Assembly (NCBI RefSeq): GCF_000221045.1
Contig: NC_015856.1
Location: forward strand, 4,112,542-4,176,541
Direction: 5' to 3'
Source of the DNA: Collimonas fungivorans Ter331
GTDB lineage: Bacteria > Pseudomonadota > Gammaproteobacteria > Burkholderiales > Burkholderiaceae_D
DNA: 64,000 bases
Under the pieces are notes generated by a model, which was not told the DNA's origin, searched no databases, and worked only from the letters and a program-made list of their open reading frames with translations. This document shows, one piece after another, positions 8,831-17,200 of the stretch. A program made the translations under genes and the position numbers. How positions within the stretch are numbered: the first letter of the stretch is position 1; each line of letters opens with the position of its first letter.

Positions 8831-9235
8831 TCAGCGCAGCTTGCACTCGTTGGCCAGCTGCTGTCCCAGCTTGGAGTTGAGCAGCATCGACTTGGCCGGG
8901 ATCTGGATCCACACCAGGCCGCTGGCCTTGTCTTCCAGGCGCACTGCGCCGGTAGTGGTGCTGACCGTGGTCATCGGGTAGCTGCGGCCTTTCCAGTTCA
9001 GCTTGACTTCGCTGCCGGCGCCGCCGGCCAGGTCGACCCGGTTGCCCAGTTCGCAATAGAAATTACCGGTCAGCAGGCTTGCCGACGGCGTCGGCTCCAG
9101 CTTCAGCAGGTTCGGCAAGGTCGGCTCCGGCTTGGTTTCGGCCAGCGGCACGCTGGAGCCGCAAGCGGCCAGCAAGGCGGTGAGTGTCAAAGCGGAAGCG
9201 ATGCGGTAGGTATTCAATGCGTTAAAAGCGATCAT
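8831..9235 (-). CDS. MliC-like lipoprotein (possible lysozyme inhibitor)
   Basis: The 134-residue precursor has a type II signal peptide with lipobox LLAAC (Cys about residue 25), so it is lipid-anchored. The mature part, YCELGNRVDL, LNWKGRSYPMTT, KASGLVWIQIP and a C-terminal NEC, follows the pattern of the MliC/PliC membrane-bound lysozyme-inhibitor fold, in which two Cys residues and a Ser-Gly loop are conserved. The match is by pattern only. It lies inside the prp gene run, between prpC and prpD, though it has no obvious metabolic link. Confidence 0.65.
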   Translation of the reverse strand: MIAFNALNTYRIASALTLTALLAACGSSVPLAETKPEPTLPNLLKLEPTPSASLLTGNFYCELGNRVDLAGGAGSEVKLNWKGRSYPMTTVSTTTGAVRLEDKASGLVWIQIPAKSMLLNSKLGQQLANECKLR

Positions 9236-9313
9236 ATGGTCCCGGCCCTAAGGCGTTAAGTAAGCAGTGGCTTCCATCGCTTGCGTGATGGAAACGTCTA
9301 TTGGCTCGCTTTT

Positions 9314-9344
9314 GCGCCTGTATTGCCATTTTACCTACAGGCGC
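9314..9344 (-). other. Hairpin at the prpC stop codon
   Basis: GCGCCTGTA at 9314-9322 and TACAGGCGC at 9336-9344 form a nine-base-pair perfect stem with a 13-base loop touching the prpC stop. No T tract follows on the minus strand, so it is more likely an RNA-processing or stability element separating prpBC from the lipoprotein-prpDE part than a terminator. Confidence 0.5.
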
Positions 9345-10504
9345 TATTTGCGTTTGCCAATCGGGACAAATTTTAAATCTTCTGGGCCCACATAATTCGC
9401 CGATGGACGAATAATCTTGTTGTCGATTCTTTGCTCGATAATGTGCGCCGCCCAGCCGGAAGTACGGGCAATCACGAACAAAGGCGTGAACATGGCGGTC
9501 GGCACGCCCATCATGTGGTACGAAACGGCCGAAAACCAGTCCAGGTTGGGAAACATCTTCTTGATGTCCCACATCACCGTTTCCAACCGTTCGGCGATAT
9601 CGAACATCTTCAGGGAGCCGGCATCCCTGGACAAGCTGCGCGCCACTTCCTTGATCACCTTGTTGCGCGGGTCGGATATGGTGTACACCGGATGGCCGAA
9701 GCCGATCACCACTTCCTTGTTTTCGACACGCTTCTTGATGTCGGCCTCTGCCTCGTCCGGATTGTCGTAGCGCTTCTGGATTTCGAAGGCGAACTCGTTG
9801 GCGCCGCCGTGCTTGGGGCCGCGCAAGGCGCCGATGGCGCCGGTGATGGCCGAATACATGTCGGAACCGGTGCCGGCAATCACCCGGCCGGCGAACGTCG
9901 AGGCATTGAATTCATGCTCGGCATAGAGGATCAGCGAAGTGTGCATCGCCTTTTCCCACAGCGCGGACGGTTTTTCGCCGTGCAGCAGGTGCAGGAAATG
10001 GCCGCCTATCGATTCGTCGTCGGTTTCCACATCGATACGCTTGCCGTTGTGGCTGTAGTGGTACCAGTACAGCAGGACGGAGCCGAGCGAAGCCATCAGG
10101 CGGTCGGCGATGTCGCGCGCGCCGGGCGCATTATGGTCGTCTTTTTCCGGCAGGATGCAGCCCAGCGCGGAAGCGCCGGTGCGCATCACGTCCATCGGAT
10201 GCGAAGCCGCCGGCAGCCACTCGAGCGCGGCCTTGACGTTGGCAGGCAGGCCGCGCAAGGCCTTCAGCTTGGTCTTGTAGGCTTTCAGTTCAGCGCTGGT
10301 GGGCAGCTTGCCATGCACCAGCAAATGGGCGATTTCTTCAAATTCGCAGCTGTCGGCGATGTCCAGGATGTCGTAGCCGCGGTAATGCAGGTCGTTGCCG
10401 GTCTTGCCGACCGTGCACAGCGCGGTGTTGCCGGCGGTGACGCCGGACAGGGCTACCGATTTTTTAGGTTTGAAAGGGGTCGCTGCGGGCTGTTGTTCAC
10501 TCAT
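9344..10504 (-). CDS. prpC: 2-methylcitrate synthase
   Basis: This 386-residue member of the citrate synthase family condenses propionyl-CoA with oxaloacetate. The catalytic His segments GPKHGGANE and [10 protein letters not shown] and the downstream Asp region are visible, and the shorter length together with the opening [28 protein letters not shown] is typical of PrpC rather than GltA. AGGAGATTTAC precedes the ATG at 10504. It follows prpB by 45 bases and is presumably cotranscribed from the sigma-54 promoter upstream of prpB. Confidence 0.95.
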   Translation of the reverse strand: MSEQQPAATPFKPKKSVALSGVTAGNTALCTVGKTGNDLHYRGYDILDIADSCEFEEIAHLLVHGKLPTSAELKAYKTKLKALRGLPANVKAALEWLPAASHPMDVMRTGASALGCILPEKDDHNAPGARDIADRLMASLGSVLLYWYHYSHNGKRIDVETDDESIGGHFLHLLHGEKPSALWEKAMHTSLILYAEHEFNASTFAGRVIAGTGSDMYSAITGAIGALRGPKHGGANEFAFEIQKRYDNPDEAEADIKKRVENKEVVIGFGHPVYTISDPRNKVIKEVARSLSRDAGSLKMFDIAERLETVMWDIKKMFPNLDWFSAVSYHMMGVPTAMFTPLFVIARTSGWAAHIIEQRIDNKIIRPSANYVGPEDLKFVPIGKRK

Positions 10505-10549
10505 GTAAATCTCCTATGCGATTTGATAGACCAGGATCCGGGGTGCCGC

Positions 10550-11440
10550 TTATTTCGCCTTCTGCTGCGCAAACAAGGCATCCAGCTTTTGTTCGAATTC
10601 GTGGTAATTGATGCGCTCGTAGAGCTCGGCGCGGGTCTGCATGGTGTCGATCACGTTTTTCTGGGTGCCGTCGCGGCGCAGCGCGGTATAGACGTTTTCG
10701 GCGGCCTTGTTCATGGCGCGGAACGCCGACAGCGGATACAGCACCAGGCCGACATCGGCGGATTTCAGCTCATCGACCGTGAACAGCGGGGTGGAGCCGA
10801 ACTCGGTGATGTTGGCCAGCACCGGCACCTTGACCGCCGCCGCGAAGGCCCGGTACATGTCGAGCTGGGTGATCGCTTCCGGGAAGATCATGTCAGCGCC
10901 GGCTTCAACGCAAGCCACGGCGCGTTCCATCGCCGCTTCCAGGCCTTCCACCGCCAGCGCATCGGTGCGCGCCATGATGACGAAGTTGTCGTCGGTACGG
11001 GCATCGACGGCAGCCTTGATGCGGTCCACCATTTCCTGCTTGCTGACGATTTCCTTGTTGGGCCGGTGGCCGCAGCGCTTGGCGCCGACCTGGTCTTCGA
11101 TATGCATGGCGGCGGCGCCGAACTTGATCATGGCCTTGACGGTGCGTGCGACGTTGAACGCCGACGAACCAAAGCCGGTATCGACATCCACCAGCAGCGG
11201 CAGGTCGCAGACATCGGTGATGCGCCGCACGTCGGTCAGGACATCGTCCAGGTTGGAGATTCCCAGGTCAGGCAAACCCAGCGAACCGGCCGCAACGCCG
11301 CCGCCGGACAGGTAGATCGCCTTGAAACCGGCGCGCTTGGCCAGCAAGGCGTGATTGGCGTTGATGGCGCCGACTACCTGCAACGGCGATTCGTCACGGA
11401 CGGCTTGCCTGAATGCGGCGCCTGCGGAATATTGGGTCAT
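10550..11440 (-). CDS. prpB: 2-methylisocitrate lyase
   Basis: The 296-residue enzyme cleaves 2-methylisocitrate to pyruvate and succinate, closing the methylcitrate cycle. It belongs to the isocitrate lyase/PEP mutase superfamily: the active-site loop [10 protein letters not shown] near residue 120, the metal-binding VDVDTGFG and the [11 protein letters not shown] segment are all present. It is the first gene of the prp operon, with AGGTGACGAC before its ATG and a sigma-54 promoter about 75-90 bases upstream. Confidence 0.95.
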   Translation of the reverse strand: MTQYSAGAAFRQAVRDESPLQVVGAINANHALLAKRAGFKAIYLSGGGVAAGSLGLPDLGISNLDDVLTDVRRITDVCDLPLLVDVDTGFGSSAFNVARTVKAMIKFGAAAMHIEDQVGAKRCGHRPNKEIVSKQEMVDRIKAAVDARTDDNFVIMARTDALAVEGLEAAMERAVACVEAGADMIFPEAITQLDMYRAFAAAVKVPVLANITEFGSTPLFTVDELKSADVGLVLYPLSAFRAMNKAAENVYTALRRDGTQKNVIDTMQTRAELYERINYHEFEQKLDALFAQQKAK

Positions 11441-11513
11441 GTCGTCACCTTGTAGTTACTTTGTAATTGCAGTGTACTGAACGAGTTTCATGGGGAAACC
11501 GATACAGCAATAT

Positions 11514-11529
11514 TGCAATCGCCATGCCA
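11514..11529 (-). promoter_or_regulatory. Sigma-54 (-24/-12) promoter of prpB
   Basis: Read on the minus strand this is TGGCATGGCGATTGCA, an almost perfect match to the sigma-54 consensus TGGCACGN4TTGCA, with the invariant GG and GC at the right spacing. Transcription would start near 11503, leaving a leader of about 60 bases before prpB. The divergent prpR encodes the required enhancer-binding protein. Confidence 0.8.
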
Positions 11530-11664
11530 TAACCGCCATGGAAGGCTGCCAGTCCCCATCCTGCTTCCCGCAGCAGGACGACTATGCATTTGAAATCAGG
11601 CACTTGCGCTGATTGCCTTGCGCCCAGGGGGCAATTGCATTCCCGGCTGCGATGTTCCATACTA

Positions 11665-11710
11665 TGTTTCAAATATTTATTTGAAACAAATGTGAAACAC
11701 AAATGAAACA
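11665..11710. promoter_or_regulatory. PrpR-type upstream activating sequence
   Basis: An eleven-base-arm perfect palindrome (TGTTTCAAATA, TT, TATTTGAAACA) occupies 11665-11688. The half-site GAAACA then recurs at 11683, 11694 and 11705, exactly 11 bases apart. The site lies about 135-195 bases upstream of the sigma-54 promoter of prpB, a normal enhancer position, and directly abuts the prpR start at 11719, so it may also repress prpR. PrpR binding is inferred. Confidence 0.65.
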
Positions 11711-11718
11711 ACGATAAT

Positions 11719-13368
11719 ATGGCCCGCCCCCTGCACTCCTCCAGCAACCGCGACAACGACCTGCCGGTCATCTGGACCGTTTCGGTATCGCGCCTGTTCG
11801 ACCTGTTCCGCGACATCACGCTGGAATTCGACCACCAGGCCAATATCGCGCCTATCCAGCTGGGCTTCGAAGACGCGGTCCAGCACATCCGCGAACGGCT
11901 GGCGACGGAACGCTGCGACGCCGTGATCGCCGCCGGCTCCAACGGCGCCTACCTGAAGAGCCGCTTGTCGGTGCCGGTCATCATCGCCAAAGCCAGCGGC
12001 TTCGACGTCATGCAGGCGCTGGCAAGGGCGCGCAGGATCACGCCGCGGGTCGGCGTCATCACCTACCAGGCGTCGATGCCGGCGCTGGCCGAGTTCCAGG
12101 CCGCGTTCGACCTCAGCATCGAACAGCGCAGCTACGCCACCGAGGAAGATGCCCGGGCCCAGGTCAACGACCTGAAAGCGAGCGGCATCAAGGCGATTGT
12201 CGGCGCCGGGCTGATTACCGACCTCGCCGAGGAAGCCGGGCTGAGCGGCATTTTTGTCTACTCCGCGGCCTCGATCCGGCAAGCGTTCAACGATGCGCTG
12301 GAGCTGGCGCGCTTGTCCCAGCTGCAGCTGGAATCGACCGGCGGCCGCAGCTATCCGGCCAGCTATTCGGAAAATGATACGCTCAGGGCCAAGCACGGCA
12401 TCAGCGATTTGCGCGGCCCATCCGACGCCATGGAAGCGATACGCAGGTCGGTCACGCTGTTTGCGCGCTCGCCGGCCAACGTCCTGATCCATGGCGAAAC
12501 CGGCAGCGGCAAGGAGCTGGCGGCGCAGGCGATCCATCGCGAACATCCGCTGGCGCAGGGTACGGCCGGCGCCCGCGGCAGCCGGCCTTTTGTAGCGGTG
12601 AATTGCGGCGCGATCGCCGAATCGTTGCTGGAGTCGGAATTGTTCGGCTACGAAGAAGGCGCGTTCACCGGCTCGCGCCGCGGCGGCCGCGCCGGCCTGT
12701 TTGAGGCCGCTCACCGCGGTACCCTGTTCCTCGATGAAATCGGCGAAATGCCGCTGGCGCTGCAAACCCGGTTGCTGCGCGTGCTGGAAGAGCGGGAAGT
12801 GGTGCGGGTAGGTTCCACCCGCCCGATCGCGGTCGATGTCCGCATCATCAGCGCCACCCATTGCGACCTTGAGGAAAGAGTACGCGACGGCCGTTTTCGC
12901 GCGGACTTGTTTTACCGCATCGGCGTCTTGCGCCTGAATTTGCCGCCGCTGCGCGCGCGTCCGGACGACCTGGTGGCATTGGCGGAATGGTGCCTGAAAC
13001 AGGCGCTGGCGTCGCTCGACGTGCGGCCGCACGCCAACCTGCACGCCGAGGTTGTGGCTTGCGCACCGCTGCTGGAAAGTTATGCCTGGCCCGGCAATGT
13101 GCGCGAGCTGCGCAATGTGATGGAACGGGTTGCCCTGTTCCTCTCGGCCGAGCCATTGCGCTCGATGACGCCGGCCTTCCTGCTGGCGGCGGCGCCGGAA
13201 TTGGCGACCGGGGCTGCTGCGCTGCCGGCGGCTGTAGCGCCGGCAGTGGTGGAATCCGCGGCGCAGGTGCTGGCAAGATTTGACGGCAACCGCGCGGCGG
13301 CGGCGCAGTACCTTGGCGTCAGCCGCACTACCCTATGGCGCAAGCTGAGGGAACAGCAGGAGCGATAA
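11719..13368 (+). CDS. prpR: Sigma-54-dependent propionate catabolism activator
   Basis: This 549-residue enhancer-binding protein has an N-terminal PrpR sensor domain (residues 1-190, thought to bind 2-methylcitrate), a central AAA+ domain and a C-terminal Fis-type helix-turn-helix ([21 protein letters not shown]). Walker A is GETGSGKE and Walker B lies in [11 protein letters not shown]. The sigma-54 contact loop reads GAFTGS rather than the canonical GAFTGA, a variant I associate with PrpR proteins. It is divergent from prpB and sits beside the UAS. No clear Shine-Dalgarno sequence precedes its ATG. Confidence 0.93.
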   Translation: MARPLHSSSNRDNDLPVIWTVSVSRLFDLFRDITLEFDHQANIAPIQLGFEDAVQHIRERLATERCDAVIAAGSNGAYLKSRLSVPVIIAKASGFDVMQALARARRITPRVGVITYQASMPALAEFQAAFDLSIEQRSYATEEDARAQVNDLKASGIKAIVGAGLITDLAEEAGLSGIFVYSAASIRQAFNDALELARLSQLQLESTGGRSYPASYSENDTLRAKHGISDLRGPSDAMEAIRRSVTLFARSPANVLIHGETGSGKELAAQAIHREHPLAQGTAGARGSRPFVAVNCGAIAESLLESELFGYEEGAFTGSRRGGRAGLFEAAHRGTLFLDEIGEMPLALQTRLLRVLEEREVVRVGSTRPIAVDVRIISATHCDLEERVRDGRFRADLFYRIGVLRLNLPPLRARPDDLVALAEWCLKQALASLDVRPHANLHAEVVACAPLLESYAWPGNVRELRNVMERVALFLSAEPLRSMTPAFLLAAAPELATGAAALPAAVAPAVVESAAQVLARFDGNRAAAAQYLGVSRTTLWRKLREQQER

Positions 13369-13387
13369 TCTGCCCCTGCCTTAAGGG

Positions 13388-14899
13388 TCAATCGTCCTTG
13401 GCGCCGGCTATGCCCAGTTCCTGGATCTTGCGCGTGATGGTATTGCGGCCGATGCCGAGGCGTACCGCGGCATCGTTCTTGCGCCCGTGCGTGTGGCGCA
13501 AGGCAATCTTGATCAGGGCCGATTCGAACTGCCGTCCCAGCACATCCATGACGTCGGCGTCGCCATTGCTGAGCATGTGCGCCGCTTCAGCCTCGAGCAA
13601 GGCAATCCAGCTCTGCTTTTCGCCGGCGGCTTGCGCGGCAGGCGCCAGGATTTCCGGATAGTGCGCGGCGGCGGCCGGCGCCGCCAGGTGCGGATCGAAC
13701 GCCACCGGCCTGCTGGCCGGGCTTTCCAGCTGCATGCTTTGATCGCGGCCGCCGACCAGGTCTTGCGGCAGGTCCTTGATCTCGACGGTCTGGCCGGGCG
13801 CCATCACGGTGATCCAGTTGCACAGGTTTTCCAGCTGGCGCACATTGCCCGGCAGGTCGAGGCTGCTCATGAAACGCATGGCGTTGTCGGAGACGCGCTT
13901 GCTTTCCACGCCCAGCTGCTTGGCGCTCTGGCTCAGGAAATAACGGGTCAGGATCGGGATGTCTTCGCGCCGTTCGCGCAGGCTCGGCAGGCGCAGCCGG
14001 ATCACGTTCAGGCGGTGATACAAGTCTTCCCGGAACAGGCCTTCGCGGACCCGGGTCTCGAGGTTCTGGTGGGTCGCGGCGATGACGCGGACGTTGGCTT
14101 TCAAGGATTGGTGGCCGCCGACGCGATAGAAATGGCCGTCCGACAAAACCCGCAGCAAACGGGTCTGCAAATCAAACGGCATGTCGCCGATTTCATCGAG
14201 GAACAGGGTGCCGCCTTCGGCTTGTTCAAAACGGCCGCGGCGCGAAGCCTGGGCGCCGGTGAATGCGCCGCGCTCATGGCCGAACAGTTCCGACTCCAGC
14301 AAGTCCTTCGGAATCGCCGCGGTATTGAGGGCGATGAACGGCTGCGAAGCGCGCGGGCTGTGCTTGTGCAGGGCGCGTGCCACCAGCTCCTTGCCGGTGC
14401 CCGATTCGCCGGTGATCAGCACCGTCACGTTCGATTGCGACAGGCGGCCGATGGCGCGAAACACGTCTTGCATGGCCGGTGCCTGGCCCAGGATTTCCGG
14501 GGTCTCGGCGGATGCCTGCTCGACATTCGCTTCACGCAAGCTTTCTTCCAGCGCGCGCCGTATCAGTTCGACTGCCTTGTCGACGTCGAACGGCTTGGCC
14601 AGGTATTCGAAAGCGCCGCCCTGGAACGCGGCAACCGCGGAATCGAGGTCGGAAAAAGCGGTGATGATGATCACCGGCACGCCGGGAAACTTGGCCTTGA
14701 CGGTTTGCAGCAGCTCCAGGCCGGAAGCGCCCGGCATGCGGATATCGGAGACCAGCACTTGCGGCGTGCTCGATTGCAACGCTTCGATCGCATCGCGCGC
14801 ATTGGAGAAACTCTTGGTGCTCAGGTTTTCGCGGGCCAGCGCTTTTTCAAGCACCCATCGAATCGATTCGTCGTCGTCAACAATCCAGATTGGTTTCAT
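13388..14899 (-). CDS. glnG: Nitrogen regulation response regulator NtrC
   Basis: NtrC (503 residues) activates sigma-54 promoters under nitrogen limitation. It starts MKPIWIVDDDESIRWVL with the acidic pocket, carries the phospho-acceptor Asp in VLVSDIRMPG, the AAA+ Walker A GESGTGKE, the intact GAFTGA loop and a C-terminal Fis-type HTH (GRKNDAAVRLGIGRNTITRKI). The ATG at 14899 is preferred to an upstream in-frame start because receiver-domain homology begins there. It lies about 90 bases downstream of ntrB in the same direction and is convergent with prpR, 19 bases away. Confidence 0.94.
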   Translation of the reverse strand: MKPIWIVDDDESIRWVLEKALARENLSTKSFSNARDAIEALQSSTPQVLVSDIRMPGASGLELLQTVKAKFPGVPVIIITAFSDLDSAVAAFQGGAFEYLAKPFDVDKAVELIRRALEESLREANVEQASAETPEILGQAPAMQDVFRAIGRLSQSNVTVLITGESGTGKELVARALHKHSPRASQPFIALNTAAIPKDLLESELFGHERGAFTGAQASRRGRFEQAEGGTLFLDEIGDMPFDLQTRLLRVLSDGHFYRVGGHQSLKANVRVIAATHQNLETRVREGLFREDLYHRLNVIRLRLPSLRERREDIPILTRYFLSQSAKQLGVESKRVSDNAMRFMSSLDLPGNVRQLENLCNWITVMAPGQTVEIKDLPQDLVGGRDQSMQLESPASRPVAFDPHLAAPAAAAHYPEILAPAAQAAGEKQSWIALLEAEAAHMLSNGDADVMDVLGRQFESALIKIALRHTHGRKNDAAVRLGIGRNTITRKIQELGIAGAKDD

Positions 14900-14987
14900 G
14901 TGTGTTGTGCTGCGCCAGGAGCGCAGTCCGTTAAACTCGTAGTCGATTACATTTCTCATCGCCATCACGGCCTACCTGCTGCAGGCA

Positions 14988-16070
14988 TCAGGGCAGAGGT
15001 ATAAGAATCCTGAAATCTGTATATCCCGGCCGGCTCTCGCATTCGATGACGCCCATGTGCTGTTGCACAAAGGTTTGCGCCAGCGTCAGGCCCAAACCGC
15101 TGCCGCCGTCGCGTCCCGATACCAGCGGATAGAAAATGCGTTCTTGAATCTCGGCCGGGATGCCAGGTCCATTGTCGATGATATGCAAGTCTAGTGCCAG
15201 CCGGTAACGGACCTTGGCCAGCGTCACCTGGCGCACTATCCGGCTCTGGAAAACCAGTTCGGCGTCGCCCGCCTTGATGCGCTCCTGCAACGCTTGCGCG
15301 GCGTTGTGGGCGATGTTCAGGATTGCCTGGATCAGCTGCTCCTTGTCGCCGCGGAATTGCGGGATCGACAGGTCGTAATCGCGCTTGATGCTCAGGCCGC
15401 TCGGGAATTCGGCCACGATCAGGCTGCGCACCCGCTCGCATACCTCATGGATATTGACGTCGCCCACGATCTGCGCCAGCCGGTGCGGCGCCAGCAGGCG
15501 ATCCACCAGGGTCTGCAGGCGATCGGCTTCCTTGATGATGACTTGCGTGTATTCGCGCAATTCCTTGACATGGCGCTCCGGCAGCTCGAGCTCCAGCAGC
15601 TGGGCGGCGCCGCGGATGCCGCCCAGCGGATTCTTGATTTCATGGGCCAGGTTGCGGATCAGCTCCTTGTTGACCTGGCTCTGGTCGATCAGGCGCTCCT
15701 CGCGCTCCAGCTTGAGCTGCTGCACATTCTCGCGCAGCTCGATCAGCACCGGCATGTCGGGATTGTCGAGCGCGGTGACGATGGTGTCGACCCACAAGGG
15801 CTCGCGTCCCACGCGTTCCAGGATCAGGTCCTGGCGCGAATCGTCGAACTGGTGCTGCAGGGCCTGTTCAAAGATCGCCAGCAGCTGGTCCGGATTGAGG
15901 AACAGGTCGGACAGCGTCTGCTGCTGCAGCAGGCGGCTGGAACTCTCCAGCAGGTTTTCCGCAGCGGCGTTGGCGAACACCAGGCGTCCGTGCTGGTCCA
16001 GCACCAGCACCGCTGAGGCCAGCAGATCGAGGCTGGCGAGCGCATTCCGTTCGGCGGGTTTTATTGACAT
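14988..16070 (-). CDS. glnL: Nitrogen regulation histidine kinase NtrB
   Basis: The 360-residue soluble kinase/phosphatase phosphorylates NtrC and is governed by PII. It has an N-terminal PAS domain (ASAVLVLDQHGRLVFANAAAENLL), the H-box LAHEIKNPLGGIRGAAQ with the phosphorylated His near residue 147, an N box, and ATP-binding G boxes DNGPGIP and GGSGLGLTLAQ. The ATG at 16070 starts MSIKPAERN, immediately before the PAS homology. It is encoded just upstream of ntrC. Confidence 0.93.
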   Translation of the reverse strand: MSIKPAERNALASLDLLASAVLVLDQHGRLVFANAAAENLLESSSRLLQQQTLSDLFLNPDQLLAIFEQALQHQFDDSRQDLILERVGREPLWVDTIVTALDNPDMPVLIELRENVQQLKLEREERLIDQSQVNKELIRNLAHEIKNPLGGIRGAAQLLELELPERHVKELREYTQVIIKEADRLQTLVDRLLAPHRLAQIVGDVNIHEVCERVRSLIVAEFPSGLSIKRDYDLSIPQFRGDKEQLIQAILNIAHNAAQALQERIKAGDAELVFQSRIVRQVTLAKVRYRLALDLHIIDNGPGIPAEIQERIFYPLVSGRDGGSGLGLTLAQTFVQQHMGVIECESRPGYTDFRILIPLP

Positions 16071-16220
16071 CCTGGCATCCTTGTTAACAAACCTGGTCCA
16101 GGCAAAGCGCGGCGAGGCACATCGGCGCCAACGCCAGTAAGACTGTCGGTGTGATTGAAATAGTGCATTTTCCGAGCATAACAAGCTTTGTAAGCAATGT
16201 CGGTGGGTAATATGCCGGAT

Positions 16221-16237
16221 CGCCACATTATGGTGCG
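16221..16237 (-). promoter_or_regulatory. Candidate NtrC site upstream of ntrBC
   Basis: CGCCACATTATGGTGCG keeps the strong TGGTGC half and a weaker left half of the NtrC consensus TGCACCAN3TGGTGCA. It is about 150 bases upstream of the ntrB start and could mediate autoregulation. One half-site is weak, so this is tentative. Confidence 0.4.
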
Positions 16238-16329
16238 TCCGGCCTGGCTTTATTCTAATCCGGGTAGGCAAAAATAAAGGCCGCGAAGGCGGCCTTATGC
16301 ATTAAGCAAGGTTGATACCATGCTGGCGA

Positions 16330-16830
16330 TTACTTCAGATTCGACAGTTCCCGGTTGAGTGCGTCGATATTCTTTTCGCTGCGGGAAATGTCTTCTTTCA
16401 TCGACGCCACCCGTTCCTGGTACTTGGCGTAGTTTTTCTCGTTGCCCTGGCGTTCCGGCGTGCCGTCGTTGTAGTCTTTCTTGAGCCCGGCCAGGCGCTG
16501 CTGCTCGTTCTTCAATTCATCCTGCAGGATCTGGCGGCGATCGTTGTCGCGCGCCTTTTGCGTGCCGTTGTCCACTTTCGGGAAGTCGGTCGGGGTGGAA
16601 GCTGCCGGTTTGCTGGCGGCGGCGCCTTCGCGCGCCGGCTTGCCGCCGGACGAAGTCACGGTCAGCGGCGGTAAACTGACGCGCTTGCAGCCCTTGGTGT
16701 CGCCCGTGTTCTTGTATTCCTTGACGCCGTTCTGGTCCACGCACAGAAACACCTCGCTTTGGGCGTGAGCAGTGCCTGCGGCGATGCTCACGGCCGCCAA
16801 TAGCAGAAATCCTGGTAAAAGACGCTTCAT
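16330..16830 (-). CDS. DUF4124-type periplasmic coiled-coil protein
   Basis: The 166-residue protein starts with a signal peptide ending at TAHAQS and continues with VFLCVDQNGVKEYKNTGDTKGCKRV, the short DUF4124-type module found in many betaproteobacterial envelope proteins. An Ala/Pro-rich linker leads to a C-terminal heptad-rich coiled coil (residues about 100-165). The ATG at 16830 is preferred because the signal peptide begins there. It lies between glnA and ntrB on the same strand. The function is unknown. Confidence 0.75.
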   Translation of the reverse strand: MKRLLPGFLLLAAVSIAAGTAHAQSEVFLCVDQNGVKEYKNTGDTKGCKRVSLPPLTVTSSGGKPAREGAAASKPAASTPTDFPKVDNGTQKARDNDRRQILQDELKNEQQRLAGLKKDYNDGTPERQGNEKNYAKYQERVASMKEDISRSEKNIDALNRELSNLK

Positions 16831-16872
16831 AGACTTTCTTCGCAAGTGCAATTCAATCGAGCCAGTAGTGTA

Positions 16873-17023
16873 GCGCTTCGCAAACGATGAAACCACGCAA
16901 GTAGCGTCTTTTTGCACCAGGCGTTGTTGCAAATCCTCGCGATAGTCCCACTATCGCTCCGGTTTGCGCCTAGCCTGGCACAAAAATCCACTACTTGCGT
17001 GGCTCCCTCGCTTACGAATCGCC
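16873..17023. repeat. Long imperfect palindrome
   Basis: The stretch folds back on itself about the centre at 16948. The inner stem is GCGATAGT (16939-16946) and ACTATCGC (16950-16957), and further out CCACGCAAGTAG (left arm) matches CTACTTGCGTGG (right arm), with CAGGCG/CGCCTAGCCTGG between. The transcript would form a long hairpin of about 150 bases in either direction. It has no coding capacity that I believe in and lies between the DUF4124 gene and glnA. Confidence 0.75.
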
Positions 17024-17108
17024 ACACAGTTTACGTCAAGAAACATGCAATGACAAACCATCCTGCAGAATATAGTTTGCGATATGCAGGTAGTGAAAAC
17101 AAGCGTGT

Positions 17109-17144
17109 AAAAAAAACAAAAGGACAGGGAGATCCCTGTCCTTT
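17109..17144 (-). terminator. Intrinsic terminator of glnA
   Basis: AAAGGACAGGGA (17119-17130) and TCCCTGTCCTTT (17133-17144) form a perfect 12-base-pair stem with a two-base centre. On the minus strand it is followed by a T-rich tract, complementary to the A run at 17109-17120. It lies 57 bases after the glnA stop. Confidence 0.85.
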
Positions 17145-17200
17145 ATCTTGCAGTCCGCCCTTGCATCTGGCAAGAGCGGATTGCAAACTTGCGAACCGAC

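Noticed and set aside
9431-11455. 674-codon plus-strand frame over prpC and prpB
   Set aside because: Antisense shadow of prpC and prpB; no motif and no ribosome-binding site.
16827-17027. Coding frames inside the 150-base palindrome
   Set aside because: They arise from the mirrored repeat and carry no recognisable motif; a non-coding palindrome explains them better.
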